From NCBI GenBank assembly GCA_017656255.1, contig JACDOE010000034.1:50702-114701 (forward strand): 64,000 bases of DNA, in the 5' to 3' direction. Each line of letters starts with the position of its first letter. Position 1 is the first letter of the stretch. The position numbers were made by a program, and so were the translations under genes. This DNA comes from Bacillaceae bacterium (GTDB lineage: Bacteria; Bacillota; Bacilli; JACDOE01). Below the pieces are notes generated by a model. That model saw only the letters and a program-made list of their open reading frames with translations. It searched no databases and was not told the origin of the DNA. This document shows positions 28,115 through 37,443 of the stretch, piece by piece.

Positions 28115-30448
28115 ATGAAAAAGATTTTAAACAGCATTCTCGTATTTGTACTTGTTCTTACCATGGCTGTGCCGGCTTTTGCAGCAGAAGGCGAAGATCT
28201 TGGCGATGCAGCTGGTGCGGTATACCGTCTCGGAGCTCTGGATGTTTTACAGGGATATCCGGATGGAACTTTCCGTCCTGACAACACGATTACTCGTGCG
28301 GAATTTGCTGCGGTTGCCGTTCGTCTGTTAGGATTGGAAGATGCTGCTGAAGCGGCTAAAGGTACTACTCAGTTTGATGATTATGTAGACGCTTGGGCTA
28401 CAGGTTACATCAATATCGCTGTTCAGCAGGGTGTATTGAAAGGTTATCCGGACAATACAATCCGTGCCAACAACCCTGTAACACAGGCTGAAGCATTAAC
28501 GATTCTGGTTCGTGCACTTGGATATGAGCCGACTGTAGATGAGGCAGGCTGGCCTTACAACTATATTGTTAAAGCTAATCAAATCGGTTTAACCGATGGA
28601 TTAAATGTCTCAGCTAATGCTCCGGCTACTCGTGGTTTTGTAGCAATGTCTTCTGACAATGCTTTGACCATTCCTAAGATGATTCAAGTTGGATATGGAG
28701 ATTCCGAATTGTATGTAGTAAGTGGATCTTATCAAAACACCGACAAAGAAACCATCTTAGAGAACAACTTGGGATATGAAGGTTTAACTGAAACAGTTGT
28801 TAACATCCCGAGAACTGATAGCAGCTTGGATGACAATGAAATCGAACTGTCTTCCACTGGTATTGTTGAAGTCGCTGAAGGATTTGACTTCGAACTTGCT
28901 TACGGTGCAGAAGTTGAAGCTTTTGTAGCAGATGACATGCTGATCTTCGCAGAATTGACAAGCGATGTTCTGTATGATGCTGTAACTTATGATTCTTCTG
29001 CTAATGAATTAACCCTGGTAAAAGCTGATAAAGACTATGATGTTGCTTCTTCTGTATATGCAGACCTTTATGTGAATGGAACCTCAACTAACTGGTCTTC
29101 TTTCAGCGGAGCAGATTATGCAAAAGTCGTTCTTAATGACGACAACGATGTTGAATTCGTATCTGCTTTTGACTGGGATGGACGCGTAATTGTTGACGAA
29201 GTAGACGATGCAGTAATTTACTCTGTAGATGGTGAAGAACTTGATGTAGAAGATTACACCATTGTTAAAGATGGAAGAACTATTTCCGTTGATGATCTGA
29301 ATGCCGGAGATGTTGTGTTCTACAACGATGGTGAAGAATATGCAGAAGTATATAACGACTATGTGACTGGGGAAATCGGTTCTGTCTTTACTTCTTCCTT
29401 CAAAGTAGATGGAGAGAAATACAGCTATACTCAATATGTAGCACTGTCTGATGTAGAAGATCTTGAAGGTAATGTAACACTTTACCTGGATCGTTACGGA
29501 GATCCTGTTTACATTGAAGGTGAAGAAGACGAAACAGCTACTGACAGTTTCTATGGATTACTGGTTAGAGATGTAACAACTGGTACTGAAAATGTTCGTG
29601 GAGTAAATACTAACTACTTCTATGTTGATGTATTAACTGAAGGTGGAGAAGTCGTTAAATACGACCTTGATCAAAATGACTTCCCGGCAAGTGTTGGTTC
29701 GTTAACTGTAGGAACAGTAGTTAAAGTTACTGTAGATGAAGATGGAGAAGTAACTGAGATTACACAATTGACTACTGATACAGAAACAGATGTTGCATTA
29801 GATGAAACTTATGCAGGTGCGTTTAAATTAGACGGAGATGCTGTAGTATTCTACACTGAAAATGCTACAATCACTAGTGGAGAATACGAAGATACTGACG
29901 ACATCAAAGTATTTGCATGGGCTGATGCCGAAGACACATTTAGTGAAGCTGATGTAACAGCATACGGTGAAGAGGGAGTAGCTGTTGCACTTGTTGTAAA
30001 CAACAGTAATGCTGACTCTGATGTTGAAACTTACACTGGATTAGTTACTGACGTTGCTAAGTATGCTGGAGAAAATAAATGGGAAATCACAATTGCAGTT
30101 GCTGGTGAAGAAGAAACATATGTAACTAGTGATAGTGTTACTTCATTGAGTGTAGCAGTTGATGATCTGGCTACATTTGATGTTGGACTGGATACAGGAG
30201 AAATCAAAACCATTGCAGCTGCGACTACAACTACCGGAACAGTAGTTGACACAACCCTCGCAGACAAAACTATTGAAGTTACTGGTGCTGTATATTACGA
30301 ATTAACATCTGACGCAGTTATTTACGATGCTACAGATGATTATGCAGAGCTTAGCCTGCGTGACATTCAAGCTGGTTACACCATCGAAGTATTCTTTGAT
30401 GGAGACAGTAATCGCTTTGTAGATTATGTAATTGTTACTGCAAAATAA
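28115..30448 (+). CDS. Probable main S-layer protein (SLH domains, N-terminal)
   Basis: About 777 residues from ATG 28115 (GAGGAGG upstream), opening with a classic signal peptide ending PAFA-AEG. Three SLH domains occupy about residues 25-190 (LQGYPDGTFRPDNTITRAEF; LKGYPDNTIRANNPVTQAEA; a weaker third). The rest is an acidic, Asp/Val/Thr-rich, cysteine-free beta-type region, as in self-assembling S-layer proteins. An in-frame ATG at 28037 also has a strong ribosome-binding site (GGAAGGGGGTG), giving a 26-residue extension ahead of the signal peptide; tandem starts of this kind are known for the Brevibacillus brevis cell wall protein. A perfect promoter, structured leader and strong terminator suggest very high expression. 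Probably glycosylated or anchored to the TagO/TagA polymer. Confidence 0.88.
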   Translation: MKKILNSILVFVLVLTMAVPAFAAEGEDLGDAAGAVYRLGALDVLQGYPDGTFRPDNTITRAEFAAVAVRLLGLEDAAEAAKGTTQFDDYVDAWATGYINIAVQQGVLKGYPDNTIRANNPVTQAEALTILVRALGYEPTVDEAGWPYNYIVKANQIGLTDGLNVSANAPATRGFVAMSSDNALTIPKMIQVGYGDSELYVVSGSYQNTDKETILENNLGYEGLTETVVNIPRTDSSLDDNEIELSSTGIVEVAEGFDFELAYGAEVEAFVADDMLIFAELTSDVLYDAVTYDSSANELTLVKADKDYDVASSVYADLYVNGTSTNWSSFSGADYAKVVLNDDNDVEFVSAFDWDGRVIVDEVDDAVIYSVDGEELDVEDYTIVKDGRTISVDDLNAGDVVFYNDGEEYAEVYNDYVTGEIGSVFTSSFKVDGEKYSYTQYVALSDVEDLEGNVTLYLDRYGDPVYIEGEEDETATDSFYGLLVRDVTTGTENVRGVNTNYFYVDVLTEGGEVVKYDLDQNDFPASVGSLTVGTVVKVTVDEDGEVTEITQLTTDTETDVALDETYAGAFKLDGDAVVFYTENATITSGEYEDTDDIKVFAWADAEDTFSEADVTAYGEEGVAVALVVNNSNADSDVETYTGLVTDVAKYAGENKWEITIAVAGEEETYVTSDSVTSLSVAVDDLATFDVGLDTGEIKTIAAATTTTGTVVDTTLADKTIEVTGAVYYELTSDAVIYDATDDYAELSLRDIQAGYTIEVFFDGDSNRFVDYVIVTAK

Positions 30449-30469
30449 TTAAGGTAAATACAGTTACCC

Positions 30470-30505
30470 AAAAGCCTTATCCTGAATTCAGGATAAGGCT
30501 TTTTT
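30470..30505 (+). terminator. Strong terminator after the S-layer gene
   Basis: A 34-base perfect palindrome (arms AAAAGCCTTATCCTGAA and its complement, 30470-30503) ending in six T. Confidence 0.95.
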
Positions 30506-30563
30506 AAATTATCCTTTTAAAGTGAACGTATTTTAGAGCCTTCCAAAGAAATCTGTATATGTA

Positions 30564-30591
30564 AATGAACTAACAATCAAAAAAGTTCATT
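30564..30591. promoter_or_regulatory. Inverted repeat upstream of the ligase-like gene
   Basis: AATGAACT (30564-30571) and AGTTCATT (30584-30591) are perfect inverted repeats 12 bases apart, each beside a TATGTAAAT copy. It could be an operator; nothing else in the gap 30506-30662 is recognisable. Confidence 0.3.
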
Positions 30592-30662
30592 ATGTAAATT
30601 TGGATAAGATATGTTAGACTAGTTTTATCGTAGATTTAACCGCAATTAGAGTGGAGGAAAGT

Positions 30663-32960
30663 ATGATGAAACAATTTTTGTTTATTGTCTTAACAATTTT
30701 CTTCGTTGTTACCCCATACCAGAGGGGCCTTTTTTTCGATACAGATTTATACTTTTATCATCTAATAATTGCACTAATAATTTTGATTTTATCTATTTAT
30801 ATGATAGTTAAGAAAATAAAAATTAAATGGTATTTCATTTTATTCGCATATCCATTTATTAATGCTATTACTGTGTTAATAGCTGAAAGTCCACATGGAG
30901 CAATCGAAACGACATTAAGATGGTTCACTTATACTGGCTTTTTCTTTATTGTTTGGTATTTGAGTCAGGATAATAAGATTGCCAAATATCTTCCGTATTT
31001 GATTCATGGTACTGGTTTGTGGATTACACTGTTAGTAATTCTAAATTACTATGGGGTCGTATCATTTACTGATGCAGTCTTAGATAACAGATTTTCCAGT
31101 GTTTTTCAGTATCCAAATACGTTTGCTATGATGATCGGTGTATTCTTAATTTACGGGTTGTATCATATAAGTCAAAGTAATATGAAACCGTTATTCGCAG
31201 CAGTATTGTCAATACCAATGGTATTATACGGAGTAACATTTTTGTTTACATATTCAAGAGGAGTATTTTTAGTTTTACCATTGGTTTGGATCTTCTTACT
31301 CTTTTTTATTAAATTTAAGCAACAGTTAATCGTTATAATTTATAGTTTCATTACTTTTATAAGTTCAATGCTTGTTTTTAGAAGTATGAATAACCAAACC
31401 GATTACCCCGGAGTGTTGCAACTAATAGTATTTACAATTCTTTTTATGTCAATCGTATATATCATAACCCTTGTTTCTAATAAAAAATATGATAACAAAG
31501 GGTCAAAACATTATAAATATTTACATCTCCTATTACCTGTCTTAATTATTATTATTGGTAGTTTAATTACACTGGATATCTACAATCAGGGAAAAGTATT
31601 TCAAACTCTTCCGCAGGATTTGCAAAACAGAATCTCTGCAATTGACTTAGATCAGAGAAGCGTTCAAGGAAGGCTCTCCTTTTTTACTGATGCGATTGAA
31701 ATGAGTAAAGACTCAATACTGTTTGGTCTTGGCGGTGAAGGTTGGCGATTATTATTTACCAGGTATCAGGATATACCTTATTGGAGTACGCAAACACATA
31801 GTGGCTACTTAACGGTGTTATTGAATACGGGTGTTGTGGGTTTACTTGTATTTTTGGCAACCATTGGCTTTTTACTCATGCAAATGTATAGAAGATATAA
31901 AGAATTGGCAAATGATCCGCAACAATCTCTGGTCGTTGGTGCATTTGGCGGTATTCTCATGATTTTTATACACAGTGCGATTGATTTTAACTTTCAATAT
32001 GGTACGGTTTGGTTTACAGCAATGTTCTTGTTTGCTATCAACCAACCTGAAGCCGAGCGTTTCGCTCTTGAAACAACACAAAAACAACCTCCATTATCAA
32101 AAAAAATAAAGATTGGATATGCGATATTACTACTTATGCTGACGATAAACTTCTATTATTCATACAAGTTTTATTTAGCTGATAATGCACTTTCCAAACT
32201 AAACAATAATTCAACACCAACATCAGCAACAGAGGCACTTCGGATGATTAATAAATCATTATCACATAATCCTTATAATATTGATGAAAGAATCAGGTAT
32301 GCCCAAATTTTAATTTCTCTAGCTAAGCAAAATGAAAAAATGGGTAATGATGCAATACCGTTTTACAAATCAGCCATTGATGTTCTTGAACGTTCAAAAG
32401 AATATGAACCTAACAATGCACGTATTTATCACTTATTGGGTTTAACTTATGTAAATCTTAACAAGCAGGAGAAAGCAATTGAAAATTTAAATAAGGCTCT
32501 GTCCCTGGATCATTACAATAATTTATTTTATGAAGATAGTATTCGAATAAAAACGACATTAGCCTATCGAATTTATGATCTCAATAAAAATAAATCTCAA
32601 GAAATGGCAATGTCAGCGGTTAAAGATTATGAAAGGTTGGAAAATTGGTATAGAAATTTTAGAGAAAAAGTAGAAAGTGGAATTAAAATAAATGAAAGAA
32701 AGTTTCGTATATATGAGGAACAGAGGATGTGGGCAGCAGAGTCTTATTTATTGTTAAAAGAGTACGAACGTGTAGTAAATGTAGTGAAACCGGTTAGTAA
32801 GTCAAAAAATGCTGAGTTGAAGAAAAAAGCATATATCCTGTTGGCAGTATCATATGATAAATTGAACCAGAAAAAACAGTCAAATAAATACGTAAAGAAG
32901 TTGGAAACTGAATTTAAAGAAAAAATTACCAATGTCGATTATGATAAAGTCATTGAATAA
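30663..32960 (+). CDS. O-antigen ligase-like (Wzy_C) membrane protein with C-terminal TPR repeats
   Basis: About 765 residues. Residues 1-470 hold about twelve transmembrane helices with the Wzy_C-type features YSRGVFLVLPLVW and the extracellular-loop region GLGGEGWRLLFTRYQ, QTHSGYLTVLLNTGVVG. After a last helix near residue 495, about 270 residues form TPR-like helices (YEPNNARIYHLLGLTYVNLNKQEKAIENL). Such ligases join lipid-linked glycans to a receptor; in Paenibacillus alvei a protein of this class (WsfB) glycosylates the S-layer. Directly downstream of the S-layer gene, this protein may do the same, an inference. Start ATG 30663 follows GTGGAGGA. A terminator follows. Confidence 0.82.
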   Translation: MMKQFLFIVLTIFFVVTPYQRGLFFDTDLYFYHLIIALIILILSIYMIVKKIKIKWYFILFAYPFINAITVLIAESPHGAIETTLRWFTYTGFFFIVWYLSQDNKIAKYLPYLIHGTGLWITLLVILNYYGVVSFTDAVLDNRFSSVFQYPNTFAMMIGVFLIYGLYHISQSNMKPLFAAVLSIPMVLYGVTFLFTYSRGVFLVLPLVWIFLLFFIKFKQQLIVIIYSFITFISSMLVFRSMNNQTDYPGVLQLIVFTILFMSIVYIITLVSNKKYDNKGSKHYKYLHLLLPVLIIIIGSLITLDIYNQGKVFQTLPQDLQNRISAIDLDQRSVQGRLSFFTDAIEMSKDSILFGLGGEGWRLLFTRYQDIPYWSTQTHSGYLTVLLNTGVVGLLVFLATIGFLLMQMYRRYKELANDPQQSLVVGAFGGILMIFIHSAIDFNFQYGTVWFTAMFLFAINQPEAERFALETTQKQPPLSKKIKIGYAILLLMLTINFYYSYKFYLADNALSKLNNNSTPTSATEALRMINKSLSHNPYNIDERIRYAQILISLAKQNEKMGNDAIPFYKSAIDVLERSKEYEPNNARIYHLLGLTYVNLNKQEKAIENLNKALSLDHYNNLFYEDSIRIKTTLAYRIYDLNKNKSQEMAMSAVKDYERLENWYRNFREKVESGIKINERKFRIYEEQRMWAAESYLLLKEYERVVNVVKPVSKSKNAELKKKAYILLAVSYDKLNQKKQSNKYVKKLETEFKEKITNVDYDKVIE

Positions 32961-32983
32961 ATGGAAGCTTACATGATATCAAC

Positions 32984-33010
32984 AAAAGATCGTCTACTTG
33001 GCGATCTTTT
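32984..33010 (+). terminator. Intrinsic terminator after the ligase-like gene
   Basis: AAAAGATCG (32984-32992) and CGATCTTTT (33002-33010) form a perfect 9-bp stem with T at the 3' end. Confidence 0.85.
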
Positions 33011-33096
33011 CTATTAGATTGTCAGGTATATAAATATAATCCATCTACTAAATTTGATAAAATATATAATGGATCATCTTAGAAAGGACTGACCCG

Positions 33097-33537
33097 ATGC
33101 AGGAAGAATACTCACCTACTAGCGAATCAACCAGAAGCCAAAAAAACAAAAAACAGAAAACCAAAATCACAATACTCACGATCACCATAGCAGTCCTAAT
33201 ATGGGCAGGTATCGTCTACGCCGGTTATGCTTGGACCATTCAATATTTAGAGAAAAACAAAACATACGTCGATCAGAAAATAGAGAGTGTCAAAATAGAA
33301 AACGAAAAACAAATCAAGGTGATCAAACAACATATGACAGACATCGACGATCAATTAACAAAGGTCAACCGGCAACTGGCTGTTGTAGAAGAACAACTAT
33401 CACTAACCGACCAGACACTCGAAGGAACCAATGAAACCCGCAAATCTCTCGAATCTCGCATAAAAGAACTGGATGAACAGTTGGAAGACCTGCAAAAAGC
33501 ATTGAAAAAACTGGAGGAAGCAGCCCGTGTTTATTAG
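33097..33537 (+). CDS. Single-pass membrane protein with a long extracellular coiled coil
   Basis: 146 residues. A basic, polar N terminus of about 22 residues precedes one transmembrane helix (ITILTITIAVLIWAGIVYAGYAW). The remaining 100 residues are almost wholly heptad-repeat coiled coil (IDDQLTKVNRQLAVVEEQL, SRIKELDEQLEDLQKALKKL). No family recognised. It overlaps the next gene by 11 bases, so the two are translationally coupled, and the next protein also starts with a membrane anchor. The pair may form an envelope complex. Confidence 0.75.
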   Translation: MQEEYSPTSESTRSQKNKKQKTKITILTITIAVLIWAGIVYAGYAWTIQYLEKNKTYVDQKIESVKIENEKQIKVIKQHMTDIDDQLTKVNRQLAVVEEQLSLTDQTLEGTNETRKSLESRIKELDEQLEDLQKALKKLEEAARVY

Positions 33538-34597
33538 GGTAGTTACGTTACTAATATTTACGCTTGCACCATTATTCGGATTAATCACAGGTCTACAGCA
33601 AAAACAGGTGATATATGAAATAGACAATGATGCCCTGAAATTCAACACCACTCAATTGACAAACCAATTAAATGAATCGGTTGAAATAATGGCACACACA
33701 GAATCGACTACAGAAAATGTATACCGGTTATCGAATAATATCTATAGCATCACCCGCCGGGATAGCCAGGATCTGGAACAGGGACAGGAAGTCATTCAAA
33801 CCCTTTTAATAAAAAGTGAAGAACATAAAAACCAGTCCCTCGATGTTCTGGACCAAATCCTGAAAAACATCCTGGGCGATCCCATAGACCAGACATTTAC
33901 CGATAAAGTCGCGATCAAAGTATTCTCTCTTAAAGAAGCCGGTTACCGAGGCTACATGGCCAAAGTCAAGATATTTGATCCTGAAGCCCTCAAACTTGTT
34001 ATGGCTCACGACCAGATTCGAAGCAACGGTGAAACAACCAGCAGTATGGCGAAAAGAAAAGGAGCCATTCTGGCAATAAATGCCGGAGGATTCTGGACCG
34101 ATGAAAATGGTAAATTTGCCCCGGTAGGAACAACTGTGGTAGATGGAGAAATCAAAACCTTTTCAACCAGTTCGAAAGTCAGCTTCGTTGGTTTTAATAA
34201 CGAAGGAAGATTGATAGGAGGCAAAATAGAATCACGCGAGCACCTGGAAAGTATGGACATTCTGCAGGGAGCAAGTTTTCTACCGACCTTATTAAAAGAC
34301 GGACAAAAAATGCCTATTCCAGCAGAATGGGCCAACCAGAAACACCCGCGAACCTTAATTGGACATTTTGAAAACGGAGATTTATTAATGATCGTTATTG
34401 ACGGAAGAAGACAGGGCTGGAGTACCGGGGTCACACTGGAAGAAGCTCAGGATAAATTACTGGAATTTAACGTTCGCGATGCCTATAATCTGGACGGTGG
34501 TGGGTCCAGCACCTTTTTCTATAAAGGAGAAGTTTTAAATAAACCGTCAGATGGCAGGGAACGTCCGGTCATATCCAGTTTTGTGATTATTCCCTGA
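33527..34597 (+). CDS. Phosphodiester glycosidase (NAGPA) domain exported protein
   Basis: 356 residues from GTG 33527 with CTGGAGGAAG upstream. An N-terminal hydrophobic anchor or signal (VVTLLIFTLAPLFGLITGL) is followed by about 90 helical residues and then the NAGPA-type domain (PF09992): INAGGFW, GTTVVDGEI, HPRTLIGHFENGDLLMIVIDGR and the final YNLDGGGSSTFFYKGEV. Domain members cleave GlcNAc-phosphodiester bonds in humans and occur in bacterial exopolysaccharide and wall proteins. Its likely substrate is a wall or surface glycan with sugar-phosphate links. The helical N-terminal segment could pair with the coiled-coil protein encoded just upstream. Confidence 0.85.
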   Translation: MFIRVVTLLIFTLAPLFGLITGLQQKQVIYEIDNDALKFNTTQLTNQLNESVEIMAHTESTTENVYRLSNNIYSITRRDSQDLEQGQEVIQTLLIKSEEHKNQSLDVLDQILKNILGDPIDQTFTDKVAIKVFSLKEAGYRGYMAKVKIFDPEALKLVMAHDQIRSNGETTSSMAKRKGAILAINAGGFWTDENGKFAPVGTTVVDGEIKTFSTSSKVSFVGFNNEGRLIGGKIESREHLESMDILQGASFLPTLLKDGQKMPIPAEWANQKHPRTLIGHFENGDLLMIVIDGRRQGWSTGVTLEEAQDKLLEFNVRDAYNLDGGGSSTFFYKGEVLNKPSDGRERPVISSFVIIP

Positions 34598-34690
34598 TCA
34601 AATTATTACAAAAACAGAATTGCTATTGACAATCCATCCAGATTCGGTAACGTAAAATAAGAAGTCAATTAAAAAAGGCAGGTAATTGTA

Positions 34691-35785
34691 ATGAAAAAAG
34701 TACTGGTTTTCATGTTATGTTTTTTACTTCTGGGCGTGCAGTCAACCGTTGCGGACCAGCATGCGGAAACCGATCAACTGACACTTGATGAAGCCTTGAA
34801 CATGGCCTATGAGAACAACTTTGACCTTCAAAAGGCAGCTCTTCAGCAGGAAATCGCTGATATCAGGGATGACCAGATGGACAAAGTCAGAGATCTGGAT
34901 GATAAATTGCTGACAGACCTGGAATCAAAAAGACAAAAATATGTTACTGCCAAACAGGCAGAATTGGGTGTTGATATAGCTGATCTGTCACTGGAATACA
35001 CACGGTTGAACACCTCTTTTCAGGTCAAAAACGCATTTTATCAGGTGATTCTCAAACAGGAAGAATTACAAAAAACTGAACTGCTGAAACGACAGGTTAC
35101 AAGTCAGGTGGAAGCAGCTGAAAAGCAATACGAACTCGGATTAATCTCAAAATTGCAATTGGAACAGTTGAAAAGCCAGCTGGAAAAAGTGAATCTTCAA
35201 TTAGAACAGGTAAAGAATGAATCAAAACAAAGTAAGCAGGAACTCAATTTGCTTATCGGTCAGAAGTTGGACCAGGCTCTTCACATTGAACAGCAACTGG
35301 AAGAACCGGAAAAGTTAAAAGATTTAACTGTGGAAGAACTCTATCAGATGGCACTTGAACATCGTCCGGATGTTTTGCAATCCCAGATTGATCGCGATAT
35401 CAAAAAAATAAACTATGATGTAACAGCCGGGTATTATCCTGCTGAAATTGTATATGAACATCGGTTAGCCAAAAACGAATACCAGATCGCAGAACTTGAA
35501 TGGCAACAAAAACAGAAACAAACACGTATCGAAGTGGAAAAAGCACTCGACGGCTATCACCTGGCCATGCAAAGCTTGAACATTGCCAAACAGGACCTGC
35601 AGCTTGCTGAAAAAATGTATCAGGTAGCACAGACCAAATACGATCAGGGACTCATTTCGCAGTTGGATCTGCTCAATGAAGAAACCAGTTATCATGATGC
35701 CAAAATAAATTACCTGAACAGTAAATACCAGGCCTGGATGAGTATATTCCAGCTTGAGCAAACAATCGGGACCAGTATTCAATAA
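34691..35785 (+). CDS. TolC-family (outer membrane efflux-like) exported protein
   Basis: 364 residues with a signal peptide (VLVFMLCFLLLGVQSTVA). The mature part starts QLTLDEALNMAYENNFDLQKA, the usual opening of a TolC/OEP repeat. A second repeat begins near residue 215 (TVEELYQMALEHRPDVLQSQ) and ends in LNIAKQDLQLAEKMYQVAQTKYDQGLISQLDLL. Such proteins form alpha-barrel channels in the outer membrane of Gram-negatives, so their role in a Gram-positive-type cell is open. A possible TTGACA at 34626 precedes the gene. A strong terminator follows. Confidence 0.82.
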   Translation: MKKVLVFMLCFLLLGVQSTVADQHAETDQLTLDEALNMAYENNFDLQKAALQQEIADIRDDQMDKVRDLDDKLLTDLESKRQKYVTAKQAELGVDIADLSLEYTRLNTSFQVKNAFYQVILKQEELQKTELLKRQVTSQVEAAEKQYELGLISKLQLEQLKSQLEKVNLQLEQVKNESKQSKQELNLLIGQKLDQALHIEQQLEEPEKLKDLTVEELYQMALEHRPDVLQSQIDRDIKKINYDVTAGYYPAEIVYEHRLAKNEYQIAELEWQQKQKQTRIEVEKALDGYHLAMQSLNIAKQDLQLAEKMYQVAQTKYDQGLISQLDLLNEETSYHDAKINYLNSKYQAWMSIFQLEQTIGTSIQ

Positions 35786-35820
35786 AATAAATCCACGTAG
35801 TAGGTCTATCTTCTGTTTTT

Positions 35821-35860
35821 AAGCTTGTCGACAAGATTTTACTGTCGACAAGCTTTTTTT
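35821..35860 (+). terminator. Strong intrinsic terminator after the TolC-like gene
   Basis: AAGCTTGTCGACA (35821-35833) and TGTCGACAAGCTT (35843-35855) form a perfect 13-bp stem followed by T-run. Confidence 0.95.
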
Positions 35861-36029
35861 ATGGAAAAAGAAATATCAACTTAACAAAATGACTAGGATA
35901 ATTTTCCTACTCCTAGTTATCTATATTTTAATGAAAAAAATAGAAAAATAGGAAAAAAGACTTGCAACAAACGCCCAACTTATGCCAAAATAAATAAAGA
36001 ATTGACAAAAAGTTAAAAAGAATGACAAA

Positions 36030-36041
36030 GGCAAAGCAGTT
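36030..36041. repeat. Target-site duplication, left of IS256-family element
   Basis: GGCAAAGCAGTT appears here and again at 37432-37443. The first nine bases (GGCAAAGCA) match the 8-9 bp duplication usual for this family; the last GTT may be chance or part of a longer duplication. The sequence is the 5' strand of a GEMM-I riboswitch aptamer. Confidence 0.85.
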
Positions 36042-37431
36042 AAGTCCATATAATTGTGTAAAAAGAAATCTATAAAAAAAAGGAGCCATTTTCAAACCCC
36101 TCGGATAGAATGAAGTTGTGCACACCACATTCGAGAGGAGAGATTTGAAATGGCTCAATACAAGATTAACGTAGATTCAGAGATTTTGCATCAACTTTTT
36201 CTGGGGAATTCTCAAGATTCAGGGGTAGCGGCTTTGTTGGAGTCCGTGTTAAATCAGGTCTTAGAGGCACAGGTTTCAGAACAATTAGGGGCCGAACCCT
36301 ATGAACGCACAGATGAACGCCAGGGTTATCGAAACGGTACATATCCTCGTCAACTGACGACGCGTGTCGGTAAGATCACCCTTCGAGTACCTCGTCTGAG
36401 AAACGGCAAGTTTTCTACCGAATTGTTTGCCCGTTACCAGAGAAGTGAACAAGCATTGGTTCTGGCTCTGATGGAAATGGTGGTCAATGGGGTTTCGACG
36501 CGAAAAGTGAGCCAGATTACAGAAGAATTGTGCGGTGAGGAGTTTTCCAAGTCGACAGTTTCTGAGCTGTGCAAAAAACTGGATCCGATTGTACAAGCCT
36601 GGAATAACCGAAACCTTCGAGATCGAAATTATCCGTTTGTCATTGTGGATGCAATGGTGATTAAAGTGCGTGAAGAGGGGCGGGTTCGATCCCGTGGTGT
36701 CCTGATAGGATACGGGATTAATGACGAAGGGCATCGGGAAGTATTAGGCATGATGCTTGGAGACAGCGAATCTGAAGCGAGCTGGAATGACTTTTTCTCC
36801 TGGTTGAAATCCCGCGATTTACGCGGTGTGGATCTCATTGTTTCTGACCACCACAGCGGACTGGTCAAAGCGATCCGAAATCACTTTCAGGGGGTAACGT
36901 GGCAGCGTTGCCAGACTCACTTTATGAGAAACATTCTGGATGCCACCCCAAAGGCTTTAAAAGAAGAAATCCATACGCGGGTCAGAGCCGTGTTTGATGC
37001 ACCCGATATGAAGACAGCCAGGCTGTTACTTGAAGATGTGTTGGCAGAATATGAAGAGAAAGCTTCAAAGGCGATGAATATCCTGGAGACCGGTTTTGAT
37101 GATGCGACAGCCGTCCTCGTTTTACCAAAGAAATACCGCAAACGTCTCCGGACAACAAATGGGATGGAGAGGCTGAATGAAGAGATCCGACGCAGAGAAC
37201 GGGTCATTCGCATCTTTCCTAATAGAGAGTCGGCCATGAGACTCATTGGAGCTTTGCTCATGGAACAGGATGAGAAATGGTCCAGTGGCCGAAAGTATTT
37301 GGACATGACGGAATACCACTTATGGCTTCCGTCTCAAAAACAAGATAAACAGGTTCAAAAGGTCACTCAACTTCGATAACTTCATCTTCTAGCCGGGGGA
37401 TTCATTTTTACACATAATTTTGGACTTGATC
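36039..37431 (+). mobile_element. Complete IS256-family insertion sequence
   Basis: About 1393 bp. The left end (GTTAAGTCCATATAATTGTG) and the complement of the right end (GATCAAGTCCAAAATTATGTG) are imperfect inverted repeats. Both ends abut the GGCAAAGCA duplication. The element carries one intact transposase gene. The right end is confirmed at 37431 because a second copy (63947 onwards, opposite orientation) diverges at exactly the same base. Confidence 0.93.
36150..37379 (+). CDS. IS256-family transposase
   Basis: 409 residues, full length and uninterrupted. The N-terminal region has LLESVLNQVLEAQVSEQLGA and RQGYRNGTYPRQL. The catalytic DDE core shows FVIVDAMVIKVRE (first Asp), LIVSDHHSGLVKAI (second Asp) and GMERLNEEIRRRERVIRIFPN (Glu). 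WQRCQTHFMRNIL, the conserved C/H region of this mutator-like family, lies between. It cuts and pastes the element, with target duplications of 8-9 bp. AGAGGAGAG upstream of the ATG. Probably active or recently active, as both ends and the duplication are intact. Confidence 0.97.
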   Translation: MAQYKINVDSEILHQLFLGNSQDSGVAALLESVLNQVLEAQVSEQLGAEPYERTDERQGYRNGTYPRQLTTRVGKITLRVPRLRNGKFSTELFARYQRSEQALVLALMEMVVNGVSTRKVSQITEELCGEEFSKSTVSELCKKLDPIVQAWNNRNLRDRNYPFVIVDAMVIKVREEGRVRSRGVLIGYGINDEGHREVLGMMLGDSESEASWNDFFSWLKSRDLRGVDLIVSDHHSGLVKAIRNHFQGVTWQRCQTHFMRNILDATPKALKEEIHTRVRAVFDAPDMKTARLLLEDVLAEYEEKASKAMNILETGFDDATAVLVLPKKYRKRLRTTNGMERLNEEIRRRERVIRIFPNRESAMRLIGALLMEQDEKWSSGRKYLDMTEYHLWLPSQKQDKQVQKVTQLR

Positions 37432-37443
37432 GGCAAAGCAGTT
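37432..37443. repeat. Target-site duplication, right of IS256-family element
   Basis: Second copy of GGCAAAGCAGTT, immediately after the element's right end. It doubles as the start of the riboswitch aptamer. Confidence 0.85.

Noticed and set aside
36002..36030. TTGACA left of the IS256 element as the original riboswitch promoter
   Set aside because: The matching -10 position reads ACAAAG and would fall at the aptamer edge; the true promoter is probably further upstream and was not identified.
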